A DNA stretch of 64,000 nucleotides, from positions 206,508-270,507 of the forward strand of contig NZ_SJPM01000008.1 of assembly GCF_007859915.1 (NCBI RefSeq), written 5' to 3'. The notes beneath the pieces are model-generated. The model did not search any database. It was not told where the DNA came from and was given only the letters and a program-made list of their open reading frames with translations. The position numbers and the translations under genes are program-made. This document shows, piece by piece, positions 1-11,600 of this stretch. Source of the stretch: Neorhodopirellula pilleata (GTDB taxonomy: Bacteria > Planctomycetota > Planctomycetia > Pirellulales > Pirellulaceae). How positions within the stretch are numbered: position 1 is the stretch's first letter; the number at the start of each line of letters is the position of its first letter.

Positions 1-162
1 CTCTTCACTCTTCACTCTTCACTCTTCACTCTTCACTCTTCACTCTTCACTCTTCACTCTTCACTCTTCACTCTTCACTCTTCACTCTTCACTCTTCACT
101 CTTCACTCTTCACTCTTCACTCTTCACTCTTCACTCTTCACTCTTCACTCTTCACTCTTCAC
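1..162. repeat. 7-bp tandem array (CTCTTCA)n
   Basis: About 23 near-perfect copies of CTCTTCA run from the first base of the window to the end of the gspI-like gene, so the array probably continues outside. The last codons and the stop codon of that gene (GTG AAG AGT GAA GAG TGA on the minus strand) are already repeat sequence. On the minus strand the unit TGAAGAG gives a TGA in every frame each 21 bases, so the array acts as a stop in all three frames; on the plus strand it has no stop codon. Confidence 0.95.
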
Positions 163-588
163 CGCCGCTTCTTCGGCGGCCATCTCGGCGAGGCCTAGTG
201 CGGGGTCGATCATCCAACGGGTCGCTGAGTAGCTGGCTAGCGGCGCGCCGCCGTCTTCGTCGAGGGCTTCGACGCTGACTCGGATCGCGAGCATTCCGTC
301 CATGGGGGCAGGAACGACATCGACTTGGTACTGGAATGCGGTGGTGGAGGCCGAGTCCATTGAGGCGGTCGGCGAAGGCGGAACCGCTGCGGGGGTGATG
401 CCGGCAGCCAAAATCTCGGCGAGGTGACTTTGAGCGATCATGCGAGCCTGCGACAAATGCTCGGCTTCAGTTGCCGCATCCGTCCCCGTCAACGCAACCT
501 GGGCCAAGATCCCCAACGATGTGCCCAATAGCGCCAAAGCCAAGATCATTTCCAACAAGGAGAACGCGTTGCGTTTATAGAATGGCAC
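145..588 (-). CDS. GspI-like type II secretion pseudopilin
   Basis: The protein begins with a prepilin-type leader and hydrophobic helix (KRNA, then FSLLEMILALALLGTSLG), as in the minor pseudopilins of type II secretion. Pseudopilins are cleaved and N-methylated by prepilin peptidase and assemble a periplasmic pseudopilus. The segment QARMIAQSHLAEILAAG after the helix resembles GspI. The open frame extends to 813, but its first 75 codons translate two copies of a 31-bp repeat. I therefore prefer the GTG at 588, which gives a 147-aa protein with a short basic leader. The residue before the cleavage site is Ala rather than the usual Gly. The gene lies downstream of gspH- and gspG-like genes on the same strand. 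The stop codon sits inside the tandem array. The family call is good; the subunit letter is inferred from order and sequence style. Confidence 0.7.
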   Translation of the reverse strand: MPFYKRNAFSLLEMILALALLGTSLGILAQVALTGTDAATEAEHLSQARMIAQSHLAEILAAGITPAAVPPSPTASMDSASTTAFQYQVDVVPAPMDGMLAIRVSVEALDEDGGAPLASYSATRWMIDPALGLAEMAAEEAAVKSEE

Positions 589-593
589 TCGTA

Positions 594-768
594 GGCTGGG
601 TCGCAGCGATAGCGGAGACCCGGCGGGGGAGTGGCGGTTCACTTTTCGCTTTTGGCTTTTGGCTTGAAACCTTGACGTCAATGTCAAACTGCCGGGTGTT
701 CGTCGCAAAGCCTCCTCCACCCAGCCTACCAGACGTCGGCTGGGTCGCAGCGATAGCGGAGACCCGGC
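594..768. repeat. 31-bp direct repeat pair between pseudopilin genes
   Basis: Positions 594-624 and 738-768 carry the same 31 bases, starting GGCTGGGTCGCAGCGATAGC. The ten bases 591-600 (GTAGGCTGGG) also occur inverted at 720-729, so the pair can form a stem. The gap between the gspH- and gspI-like genes (589-809) is made mostly of this repeat, and no separate gene is seen there. Confidence 0.85.
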
Positions 769-809
769 AACCCTCTGTTTACACTTAACTAACCATCGAC
801 ATTCGTACT

Positions 810-1442
810 TCATCGGATCGTCACGTCTCCGGTCAGACCGCGGATTTGCACGTACTGGTCCGGTGACACCTCATCGGAGAGCGTGATGATCGCGTTGCTG
901 GTTTGTCCGGTCGGATAGAAATAGACCACAGGCATGGTTGTCAATGCACCACCCGATGCACCTGAGCCTGATGTGGTTAGCAATGCCGCTTCGACGCTCG
1001 CCGATCCGCCCGCGGGGCTGGTTACCACCGCCTTCACCGAGACGCCGACCGGCAACTCGATCGCCCATGACTCTTCGCCGCCCACCGTCATGGCGGTCCC
1101 CAGCGCACCGACGGTTTGGTCGGCGCCGGATAACAAGGAACTTTGGCCTCCGGAAGAATCCATCGAGTTGATCGAATCCGTCGATGAGAACACCGAGGTG
1201 ATCTTGAGTTGATTACCAACGGCGGGATCTTCGCTCGCCACATTCTCGAGCTTCATCACTCGGCCGTGACGCATCGCATGAACCCGCAGGCGAATCATTT
1301 CGGCACGGACTTGATCGGCCGCTCGAACGATCCGGCGATCGGTCAACAATCCACCGATCGTCGGCATCACCATCGCGGCAGCCCCGGCAAACACCGCCAT
1401 CGCCAATAGCAATTCAAGCAGGGTGAAAGCCGAGCGGGGCAA
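810..1442 (-). CDS. GspH-like type II secretion pseudopilin
   Basis: A prepilin-type N-terminus (PRSA, then FTLLELLLAMAVFAG) is followed by MVMPTIGGLLTDRRIVRAADQVRAEM and RLRVHAMRHG, the pattern of GspH/FimT minor pseudopilins. The remainder is a beta-rich domain ending in QIRGLTGDVTIR. No ATG start exists. The frame opens with TTG at 1532, but codons 1532-1443 translate a short AATTGGCT-type repeat. The TTG at 1442 gives a compact five-residue leader, so I chose it; 1532 remains possible. As in its two neighbours, Ala precedes the cleavage site. It lies between gspG- and gspI-like genes, matching the usual G-H-I order of type II secretion operons. The start is uncertain, the family is fairly sure. 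Confidence 0.72.
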   Translation of the reverse strand: MPRSAFTLLELLLAMAVFAGAAAMVMPTIGGLLTDRRIVRAADQVRAEMIRLRVHAMRHGRVMKLENVASEDPAVGNQLKITSVFSSTDSINSMDSSGGQSSLLSGADQTVGALGTAMTVGGEESWAIELPVGVSVKAVVTSPAGGSASVEAALLTTSGSGASGGALTTMPVVYFYPTGQTSNAIITLSDEVSPDQYVQIRGLTGDVTIR

Positions 1443-1631
1443 TAGGCTATTGGCGTCTAGCAATTGGCTCTTGGCTGTTAGCAATTGGCTTTCTCGGATA
1501 GATGGTGAATTCGCTGGAAATGGACGCGTCAAAGAGCGGCTGCAAGTTTGTGGAAACCCCTGGTCGCGTTAGCTGCATCGCGGGCTCCAAAAAGCCAACC
1601 GCCAACCGCCAACCGCAGCGGGCCCCGCCCG
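1443..1631. repeat. Short-repeat spacer between gspH- and gspG-like genes
   Basis: Two copies of TAGCAATTGGCT lie around 1458-1495, and three exact tandem copies of the 7-mer GCCAACC lie at 1594-1614. Nothing else recognisable is present. Both are probably intergenic repeats that intrude on the apparent leader of the gspH-like frame. Confidence 0.6.
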
Positions 1632-2063
1632 CTATCGACCTGAGACGACGATGTCGTCTTCGGTATTCATCTGCCCGTCCAATCCGCCGCTTTTAATTTC
1701 GAACTCATTGCCTTTGGCGCTGAAGTCAAATGGGTTGCCCCATGCGTCGACGGGAACGCTCTCGATAATCGAATCAACCCACTTGGCTTTCTTCGCCGAA
1801 TCGCTGGGGCCTTCGACCAAATTATCGAGCGACTCGGGCAACGAGTTCATCTTCAGCTTGTAATAGACAACGTTGCTTTTGAGCGAATTGAGCTGGGCTT
1901 GGGTCGCGTTGATATTCGCGTCGGACTGCGCACCGGAGATATTCACGACGACGATCCCGCCAATGACCACGAGGATCGAAAGCACGAGCAGCAACTCGAG
2001 CAACGTGAAAGCGGAACGAACAGAGGCGGGACGAGGGCGACGGCGGGGGGAGTGGGTAGGCAT
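1632..2063 (-). CDS. gspG: Major pseudopilin GspG
   Basis: The N-terminus VRSA, then FTLLELLLVLSILVVIGGIVVVN, is the cleavage site and assembly helix of a type IV-like pseudopilin, with the conserved Glu at position +5. The helix runs on into ANINATQAQLNSLKSNVVYYKLKM and then NSLPESLDNLVEGP. The C-terminal part has DAWGNPFDF and GLDGQMNTEDDIVVS, the signature of the major type II secretion pseudopilin GspG, including its acidic calcium-binding loop. The open frame reaches 2114, but the first 17 codons translate a degenerate 7-bp repeat, so I use the ATG at 2063 (143 aa). It is the first of three pseudopilin genes on this strand. Its role is the main subunit of the pseudopilus that pushes folded exoproteins through the outer membrane. 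Confidence 0.88.
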   Translation of the reverse strand: MPTHSPRRRPRPASVRSAFTLLELLLVLSILVVIGGIVVVNISGAQSDANINATQAQLNSLKSNVVYYKLKMNSLPESLDNLVEGPSDSAKKAKWVDSIIESVPVDAWGNPFDFSAKGNEFEIKSGGLDGQMNTEDDIVVSGR

Positions 2064-2103
2064 GGGAGTGAAGAGTAAAGGGTGAAGAGTGGAGTGTGAA
2101 GGT
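2064..2103. repeat. Degenerate CTCTTCA-type repeat upstream of gspG
   Basis: Read on the minus strand, this stretch is several imperfect copies of CTCTTCAC directly before the gspG start codon. It is the same motif as the long array at 1-162, but in the opposite orientation with respect to the genes. Confidence 0.6.
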
Positions 2104-2114
2104 TCCCAGCACAT

Positions 2115-2662
2115 CGCAGTGGAGCTGGATAAACCATTGTGAGTAGGAACCCCTCAAACGCAACCAAGTTCCGCGATTGTTGGCGGTTTTGACGCTGCGC
2201 CAGCAGGGCCAGTGGTCCCCGCACCGGGACTGAATCGACCGACAGCCGCTACTCGTTCGCCGCGACGCGGTTCCGTACGGTGGACGAGTCATCATAACGC
2301 GACCGCGTGATCGCTTAGGGAGGCGAAATCCGGGCTTGAAGACCTCGCTTTCAACGCAGGCCCCAAGCCTCCCATTTAGCCCATCTTTCCGTCATTGTGA
2401 ATAGTTCCGGAAAATCAAGCGTGGAAAAAATTTTTCCGTCAAAAAATCTCAGGAAAACGTGAGGAACTGAGTTCCCCCCCGATTATCGTGTGTTCCTATA
2501 TGGAACGATTTTGCGGCCTATAGGTTTCTTACGGTGCCTAGTTCGCCTAAAATCCTTCCACTGATGTACGGTTGACCCGCCCAAGAAGTGAGTTACAGGC
2601 ATTCATTTCACTTCAAAAGCGGCCACAATCAGGTTCAATTATCCCTACGCTGTGAGCTGAAT
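2115..2662. other. Divergent intergenic region before the giant gene
   Basis: This stretch separates the gspG-like gene (minus) from the giant gene (plus), so it should hold both promoters. I see no gene in it. AT-rich sequence occurs around 2400-2465. Two short inverted repeats are visible: GGAAC-TGA-GTTCC at about 2463-2475 and GTTCC-TATAT-GGAAC at 2492-2506. The latter could be an operator but is too short to be sure. No confident -35/-10 pair is called. Confidence 0.35.
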
Positions 2663-5600
2663 ATGTCCCGTCGCCCTGCCTTTTCGCGTTTCGATTTCTC
2701 CCGCAAGGACGCCCGCAAGCGCACCAAGTCAGTTAAGCAATCTTCACGCCGTTTGAACCACGAGACCCTCGAAAAGCGAGAATTATTGGCGGCTGAAGTG
2801 TGGCAACCTGCCGGACCTTTCCTGCCATCGGCCAATCCAGAACCGATCACCAACTACGACGTTCATCCTGGTGCTGTCGAACCGCTGGATCTGCTGCAAG
2901 AAGATATCGTGCGTTACGCCACGATTGCCGCTCAGGGTGCTCAAGCGGTTACCGAGCTCGCGCCCGCTCCGCTTGCCGCGACCTTCAATCTACACAGCAA
3001 CCCCGGTGCTGATCACACGATCTACATCGACGTTGATGGAGACACGTCCGTGTCAGCTTGGAACGGCGGTGTTTCGCCGATCGTGGCTCAACCGTATGAC
3101 CCTGAACGAAACGGTCCCGCGTTCTCAGCAACTGAGTTGCTTCGGATTCAAAACATTTGGCGACGGGTTGCTGCGGACTTTGCACCGTTCAATGTGAATG
3201 TGACGACTGAGGATCCGGGTGAGGCCGCGTTGGTCAACACGGGTGGCAGTGATACGAAGTGGGGCGTCCGAGCGATCATCACTGATAACACGATGGGCCT
3301 ATGCAACAACTCTTGCGGCGGTGTTGCCTTCATCGACAGTTTCCGATGGGGTTATGATGGATTCCCCAACGCGACCGAGACGCCTGTATGGATCTTCAAC
3401 CAAGGCGAAGTGGCGGCAGCTCAAACCGTCTCACACGAGGTCGGGCATGCGCTGGGCTTGTCACATGATGGTGATACCGGTCCAGACCCAGACTTGACTT
3501 ATTACAGCGGTCACGGCGTAGGCGAAAACTTCTGGGGCCCGATCATGGGTGCTCCTTTCAGCGCGAACATCGTCCAATGGGACCAAGGCGAGTATCCGGC
3601 CACGACCAATTCCGGCCCTGGTCAGAACTTCAATAGCGGCGTCGGCGACCTTGAGAAGATTGTCAGCGGGTATGGGTTTGGTTTCCGAAGTGACAACGAA
3701 GGAAACACGATTCCGTTGGCATCGCCAGTGACGTACACCAAGGATCCCGATGCCACCGAATGGCCGGTGTTCGCCTACGGTCTGGTGAACAATCGCACGG
3801 ACATGGATTTCTTTGAAATCGAAACGGGTCCGGGCGGTTTGATCGAGCTGGACATTTCACCCTACGTCAATCAGCTCTACACCTCCAATGGCTCCGGCGG
3901 ATTCACCGTCAGTTACGAACAAGCCCAGCTGCGTGATGGTGCTAACCTCAACATCGAGGCCAAACTATATGACTCCAACGGCAACGTGGTCGCGACGTCG
4001 AACCCGGCCAACACGCTTGGGGCGACGATCAACACAACGCTTCCCCAAGGGTTGTATTATCTGAGCGTCGACGGCGTCGGCCATTTGACACCCGCCAGCA
4101 ACGGATATTCCGACTACGCGAGCATCGGCGAGTACATCATCAGTGGCCTGGTGAGTCAGTTCGACCCGACTCGGATTATTTTACCTGATCCGACTCCAGC
4201 AGCGGCCGCCGCAGGTCCGTCCCTGATCGGCGTTGGACCGCATGATCGTTTCTTGATGGAAATGGATCTTGACGACGAACCGACCCAATTGACCGAGTCG
4301 CCCAAAGAATTGATCGTCTCATTTGACGGACGTTTCACTCTTGATGGCGCTTCGGCACTCGATCCGGAAAACATTTTCGTTCAATACAGCGAGCGAAGTG
4401 GTGAGAATCCGTTCGGTTATGAGGTCGGTATTTTTGACGATCCTGACTTCGACAATGCGGCCGGGGATCCGTCGTTAGTCGCGATTGGCAGCCGAGAAAT
4501 CGCAGCAAACGGAAGTTCGGTTATTTTGCGTTTCGCAGAGACCTTGCGTGACGGCTACTACCGATTGGTGGTTCGCAATACGGTCCAAGGCGACGACTCC
4601 ACCGATACCTCGTCGAGTTTCATCGCGTTCGAGCCCAATCTGCCGGGCGCGACCGAACAGTCGATCATGTTCGAAGTTGAATTGGGCGCTCGAGTCACCG
4701 CAGTGGTGCCGGCCCCAGTCACGGTCTCCGGTACGGGCGGGACGGTCAATGTGACCGAAGCCCGCAATGCGATCGACGTGTATTTCGATTCGGCCGATTT
4801 GTTTGTGGAACTCGATCTGACCAATCCAGCTGGGATTTTGAATCCGGCGTTCTATCAACTGATCGCGACCAATGGCACCATCGAGCAGAACGATGACCTG
4901 CCCCCGATGATTCCTGGTTTGGTGGAAATCGATCCGTCGTTGCTCGGACTGGACCGCGGCACGATTGACGAGGCTTCTTTGCCGATGTCCCAACGGAAAG
5001 TTCGGCTGATTTTCCCAACGGATCTGGCGGATTTAGTGGGCGGAACCGACGTCGACACGCTACGACTTCGTATCGGTGACGACCAGAATCCCCAAACCGT
5101 GAATTTGAATGTTTTGTCAATGTCCCCAGGGGACTCGCAGACGCTCAATGGTCGCGCCTCGTTCCAAATCACCGGCCAATCGATCAGTGGTGCGGGCACC
5201 GGAATTGACTCGCCCGGTGCCGCCGATGCGCCTGGACACCGCAACGTGGGAATCGAAAGCCATTTAGCGTTCGATCGCGACAACGACACGGGTATTGCGA
5301 AGTTCTACTACAGTTTCTCAAAGACGCTGCCTTACGGCGCGTCCAATGGCTCTCCGGTGCCCAACTTGAACACGGTCATGTTCCCGGAAATGGAATTGCG
5401 TTTCCGTGAAGCGATCGGCATTCTCGGTAACACATTCGGAATCGATTTCATCGAAACGCCTACGGCTGAAGTCCCCGGGGATCCGACTCGTCAAGCGTTG
5501 CGGATCGTTGTCGGTGACATGTTCCCGGTCGGTGGCACCGTTAGCAACGAAGGTGACCGCGATGTGGCCGCTTATGATCCAGCTCAAAATTTGTTGATCT

Positions 5601-8600
5601 TTGACGGCAGTGAGAACTGGTCGTTGGAGTACGGCAATTCGCTCACCGAGGTGTCCATCTTCGAGGCGGCCCTGGGTGAATTCATGCGGGTCCTTGGCCT
5701 AAACGATGCTTCGGATCTCGGCTACTCAAGCCTTCTCGGCTACAGCGACACTGTCACGCCCACGCTTAACCCTCCGCAGCCCGGCATTCCAATCCCTGGT
5801 GAAGAGTGGGTCTATCCCGGCGTGGTCGACGTCTTGCACGGCCAGCACTTGTATCAGACCGAAGCCAACGAAGTCGATCAGTATGACTTCCGAGTCGACA
5901 ACGCAACGGGTGGCAAGTTCCGTGCGGAAGTCGTCGCCCAACGTTTGGCGGGTGCGAGCACGCTGGATGCGAAGCTGGTTCTGTTCGCCCGAGATATTGA
6001 TGCGGCCGCCGACGCTCCATGGAGCATCTACGCGGTCAATGACGATTACTTCGGTGCCGATCCGTTCATGGACTTGACGCTTCCTCGCGGACAATACCGA
6101 CTCGCGGTCACGTCCGAAGGCAACCAGTTTGATACCAATTCGATCGTGCCTGGTAGTGGTGGCTCAAGCGATGGCGAATACGATCTGCGGATCGATTACA
6201 ACCCGATCGCGTCTCCCAACAATGTGCTGACGGACGTCGACGGCACGCTGTTTGATGGCGATCGAGATGGCGAAGCGGGGGGCAACTACAACTTCTGGAT
6301 TAACGCGGCGGACACGACGCATACACTTTACGTCTACAATCGCGCCCCGGCTGCCGGTGCGGACGGTTCGGTGGCCAGACCGTTCAATCAAATCGATTCG
6401 GCGATCAGCTTCGTCGAGAATGCACGTAACATCGCTGCGGCGAACAACCTGCAAGAGCCGAAATTCGTGATCCGAGTTTTGGGACAATCCAACGCAAACG
6501 GTCTCGTCGCGCCCCAATCACAGCAACCTTATTTGATCGGTAACGCCGGCAGCGGCGATCTGGCCGACGGCGGTTCGCTAAAGATTCCGGGAAATACCAC
6601 CTTGATGATCGACGCGGGGGCGGTGATTAAACTCGCGGGGACGAGCATTGAAATCGGATCCGACAACAGCGAAGAGCGACTCGGCGCAGCATTGCAAGTA
6701 CTGGGTCAACCAGACAATCCGGTGTACTTTACGTCCTACAGCGATCGCACCATTGGCGGAAATAGCAACCCGAATACCACGAGTTTCGCCGCACCGGGTC
6801 AATGGGGTGGATTGGTGTTCCGCGCCGACGTCGACCGCCAAGCCGGTCGAAGCGATGCTGAACGCGAAGGCATCTTCGTCAATTACGTCAACCATGCCGA
6901 CATTCGTTTCGGCGGTGGTGGTGCCAGCCCCATCGATCTTTCAGCTCAACGACCTGAAATTTCGTTCAACACGATTCGCGACAATGCCTCGGCTGCGGTG
7001 ACCGCCGACCTGGAATCGTTCGAGTACACCACATTCACTGAATCTCGCTATCAGAAATACGGATTCTTCGTTCCGGACTACGACCGCATCGGTCCATCGA
7101 TCACCGGTAACGAGCTGAGTAACAACTCACGTAACGGGATCTTCATTTCGATTCCGACCGACCTGGGAAGTCCTCTCGAGAAGTTGACCGTTCCGGCGCG
7201 TTTCGATGACGCGGACATTGTTCACTTCTTGTCGGAAAGCTTGATTATCCAAGGTGCACCCGGTGGTGCCAAATTCGAGCATGACCCGCTCGGAGCCTTA
7301 CGTGGTTCCCGTCCGTCGTCCAACGGCCTGACATTCGCAACGACAGTCACACCTGGCCAGCTTGCCGCAGGGGATTACGAGTATGTCTACACGTTTGTCG
7401 ATGCGTTCGGAAACGAATCCTTGCCGAGCGCCCCGCGAATGTTCACAGTGGCGGCTGCCAATTCGACGGTAGCGCTGGGTGGTTTCGACGGTATCTCTAA
7501 TAATTCGCCGCGAAGTTTGACTGCCGATTTTGTCGGACGTCGAGTGTACCGCGCAACTCCGACGGGCAATTATCGATTCATCGGAGAGATGGCCGGAACC
7601 GCATCAACGTTTGTCGATAACGGACGAACGGGCGTGGACGACAGTCGCATCATTCCGCGCAGCAACCCGATCTTGGTTCCCAATCCAGGGGCCGCGATCG
7701 GTGATCAGCTTAACGAGAAATTCGCTGACCTTGCGATCAATCGCCGAATCGATGACCAGTTCTCGCGCCGAACCGGAGATCGTCCGACCTCCCGTCCGAC
7801 CGCCAACGACGCCTTCACGCTCGGCTCACTGCCCGGAGGAACCTACGAGTACCTCTACACATTCGTCGATGGTCAAGGGAACGAATCGTTACCGAGCGAA
7901 GTTTCTTTGAGCGTGAACATCGCGGCGGCTGGAACGATTAGTGTCGCCAACTTTGCCAGCCAACCGGCTGGGTACTCCGCCAAGCGAATCTACCGCCGTG
8001 ATCCGGGTTCGAACTCCTATGTGTTCGTCGCCGAGCACTCTGCCAACAGCGCGTTCACCGATGACGGTACGATTGTGACGGACCCGAGCGATTCGATTCC
8101 GGTCGGCAACCCGTTGTTCGCCGATGGTGCCGCGTACCGTCGTGGCCTTCGCGATGCGGGTCTGGTGATTGATCCGGGTATGGTCATCAAGGCGAATGAC
8201 GCACGCATCGAGATAACGATGGGTGCTTCGCTGATTGCCGAAGGTCAACCGGGCCAGGACATCATCTTCACGTCGATCAACGACGACCGATTTGGTGCGG
8301 GCGGCACGTTCGATACCAACAACAACAGCATCACCAATTCCAACGCGGATCGTGACGGGGAAGCGGGAGATTGGTCAGGTATCTATGCGGCACATTCGTC
8401 GCGTCTGTCGATCGATCACGCGTTGATCGCCAACGCCGGCGGAACGTCGTCGCTGGAACTCAACACGGCTGCGTTCAATGCGATCGAAATTCACCAAGCC
8501 GAGGCGCGGATCGCCAACACCCATTTTGAACATAACCTCGACGGACAAGACGGATCGATCTCTTCGTCGGGTCCGCGTTTGGGACGTGGCCCCAACGATC

Positions 8601-11600
8601 GAGCGATCATTTATGTCGTTGGAAGTCAGCCGATTCTTGTCGGGAACACTTTCGATGGTGCCGACGATGGTGACTCATTCCCGTCACGAAATACTTCCAC
8701 CGGTCTGACCGCGATCAGCATCAATGCCGATGCCCTCAGCAACGATTTTGTCGCCGATACCGGTCGCCAATCCGGCCCGGCCAATATCGTCAGCGGAACG
8801 ATCGGGAACCAAGGCCCGTTGATCCGTGACAACCGTATGCAAGACGTGGCGATCAACGGCTTGTCGATCCGCGAGCAAACGCTTTCGGGTGAATCGGTTT
8901 GGGACGATACCGATATTGTTCACGTCGTGACTGGCGAGATTCGTGTACCAAACTTCCACACCGAAGGCGGGTTGCGTCTGGCCAGTAAGGTCGACGAATC
9001 ATTGGTCATCAAGCTTGACGGAACGAACGCCGGATTCACCGCCGACGGATTGCCGCTGGACATCAACGATCGCGTCGGCGGACGGATTCATGTCTTGGGC
9101 ACGCCGGGACATCCCGTCGTCATGACTTCGATCGATGACTGCACCGTGGGTGCCGGATTCGATCTAAGCGGCAACCCGATGCGAGATACGACCAATACGG
9201 GCGCTTGTGTCGTTACGGTTTCCAGTGCGGCACCTTTTGCCGACGTGATCGTGCTGATGGATGAGAGCGGGTCGATGTTCAACGCGCAGCAATTCTCGCC
9301 CGACTTGATCGACGAGCTTAACCGCGAACTGTTGGCCAACGGGATCGGTGTCAACGGTGGCAATCGCTTCGGTGCGGTTGGTTTCGGTGGCTCGGTAGGA
9401 ACCGAAGGACGATCGATTCTGGTCGGGGGCGGACTCTTTGGTACGGCTGCTCAATATCGAAACGCCGCAACGAACTTCGTCATCTCCGGAGCCCTCGAAG
9501 ACGGTTTTGCAGCGATGGATTTCGCACTCAATAACTACACGCCGCGCGCCGCAGCGGCAAAGTTCATGGTCCTGGTGACCGACGAAGGCCGAACGATCGT
9601 CAACCCGTCACTGGATCAAGCCAGCTTGATCTCGCGTTTGCAGGGTGCCAACTACGCCGTGCAAGGCATCCTAGGGGTGGACATCACCGACCCGGCCGGT
9701 AATGAGGCCATCGCGATCGATGAAACATCCGTTTACACCTACAATGGTTCCGGCGGCTACACCACCTCGACCGGTGGAACGATTATCGAATCGGGCATCG
9801 GATTCGGCACCCTGCTGGATTACCTGCCGATCGTTAATGCGACCGATGGCATCACCGCAGCAATCGATGTCATCAACGTCGCTTTCGCCGTGAACGATAC
9901 CGCTCAGCTGAACGCCGTCAGCCAAGTGATCGCGGATTCGATCTCGGGTCAGGCCACCCGAAGCGTGGTAGCGCCGTTGGCTCCGGGAGCATGGCGTAGT
10001 ATCCAGCTCAACGAATACTCGCATGACCGTAATGTCGAAACGTTGGTGGAACTGGAGAGCAATACCGATCTGAATTCAACGACGCAGACGGCTCAGTACA
10101 TGGGTCTGTTGGCGACGGGCGAAAAGACCAGCGACGAAAACTCAAGGCTCGGCTTCACCATCCACGCGGCGATCGCCACGCCTTCGGATGCCGACATGTA
10201 TCGCTTCGATGCCAAACCGGGAACCGACGTATGGATCGATATCGACCACACGCAATACGGTTTGGACACGGTTATCGAAGTCTTTGAGACGGTCAACAAC
10301 CAACCTCGATTGATCGCGATCAGCGACGATTCGCGAACCGAGAACGGCGGAACTCTGCCGGATGTCAACGGCCCCGCTGCCGGCAACCCGACCTTGGGTC
10401 TGCCACTGCAACTCAGCTCCCAGGCTCGCACCAATTCGGACGGAAGCTACCTCGACGAAGGATCTCAAAATCCGTATGACGCCGGTCTGCGATTGTCGCT
10501 CCCAGGAACGGGTACGGCGGACAAGCAATACTTCATTCGCGTTCGCAGCAACTCGTCGACCGACATGGCCAACAAGTCCGCGGGTTTATGGGATGACGAC
10601 ACCCCAGCCGAATACACCGCCGGTCGCACCGCAGGCAAATACGAACTGCAAGTTCGATTGCGGGAAGCAGACGAGTTCGGTGGCTCGACGGTACGATTCG
10701 CCGACATCCGTTACGCGACCACCGGTGTGGACATTATCGGCTTGCCCGCCCACTCGCCACTGGCCGGAACGGCAACCGGAACGGACACGATGAGCTTAGG
10801 TGACTTGAACCAAAGCGATCGCGCGATGCTGACCGGTGCCGGCAATGTCAACGATTCCATCGATACCGTCAACTTTACCGTGTCACGCCGTGAGGTCATC
10901 GTCGCGGACAGTACCGAGAGTCTGACCAGTGAAGTTTCAATCGCGAATGCGACCGTGCCCGATTACGTATCGACCGTCATTGACATCGACTACCCGCAAA
11001 ACGACATCGACTTAACGGCGTACCTGTATCAGAACAACCAGCTGATCGCGATCGGTACCAACAGCAACATCTTGGACGACCGTGCGTTAACTAACGAAGG
11101 TGAAAAGGACCTGGCACGAGGCAGCATTCAAACGACCGATCCATTCATCGGCCCGATTTCGCTGCCGACGCTCCCTCCGGACCAAAGCTATTCCGTTCGG
11201 GTTGCTCCGAACAATCAGATCTCCTCGGTACTCGACCAGTACACCAACGAAAACAGCACCAATACGGGCGTCCGATTGGAACCGATCGAGGGGCAACCGC
11301 GTTTCGTGGAAGAACGGTTCACCGATAACATTTTCCCGAACCAGATCACCACCGGTTCGCAAACGACCGACAGCTTCGGTAGCCGTGGTACCGATCAATT
11401 TGCCACGGAAACGACGACATTGGTGCCGGCGTTCAGTCCCAACAATGCGGTTCACAGGTACACGCTCGGCGATGTGCCGCTGATCGCGATGATTGATGGT
11501 CCTAACAGTACTATTGACAGCCAAATTCGTGTCTACAATGCATTCACTGGAAATTGGGATTCAATCATCAACGAGGACGCGAATGGAAACGTGTCTGACC

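Noticed and set aside
589..813. Extension of the gspI-like frame to 813
   Set aside because: The added 75 codons translate two copies of a 31-bp intergenic repeat, and a short leader starting at 588 fits prepilins better.
2588..2662. GTG start for the giant gene
   Set aside because: The added 25 residues look unlike a leader; the ATG at 2663 places the LEKRELLAA motif at the usual distance from the N-terminus.
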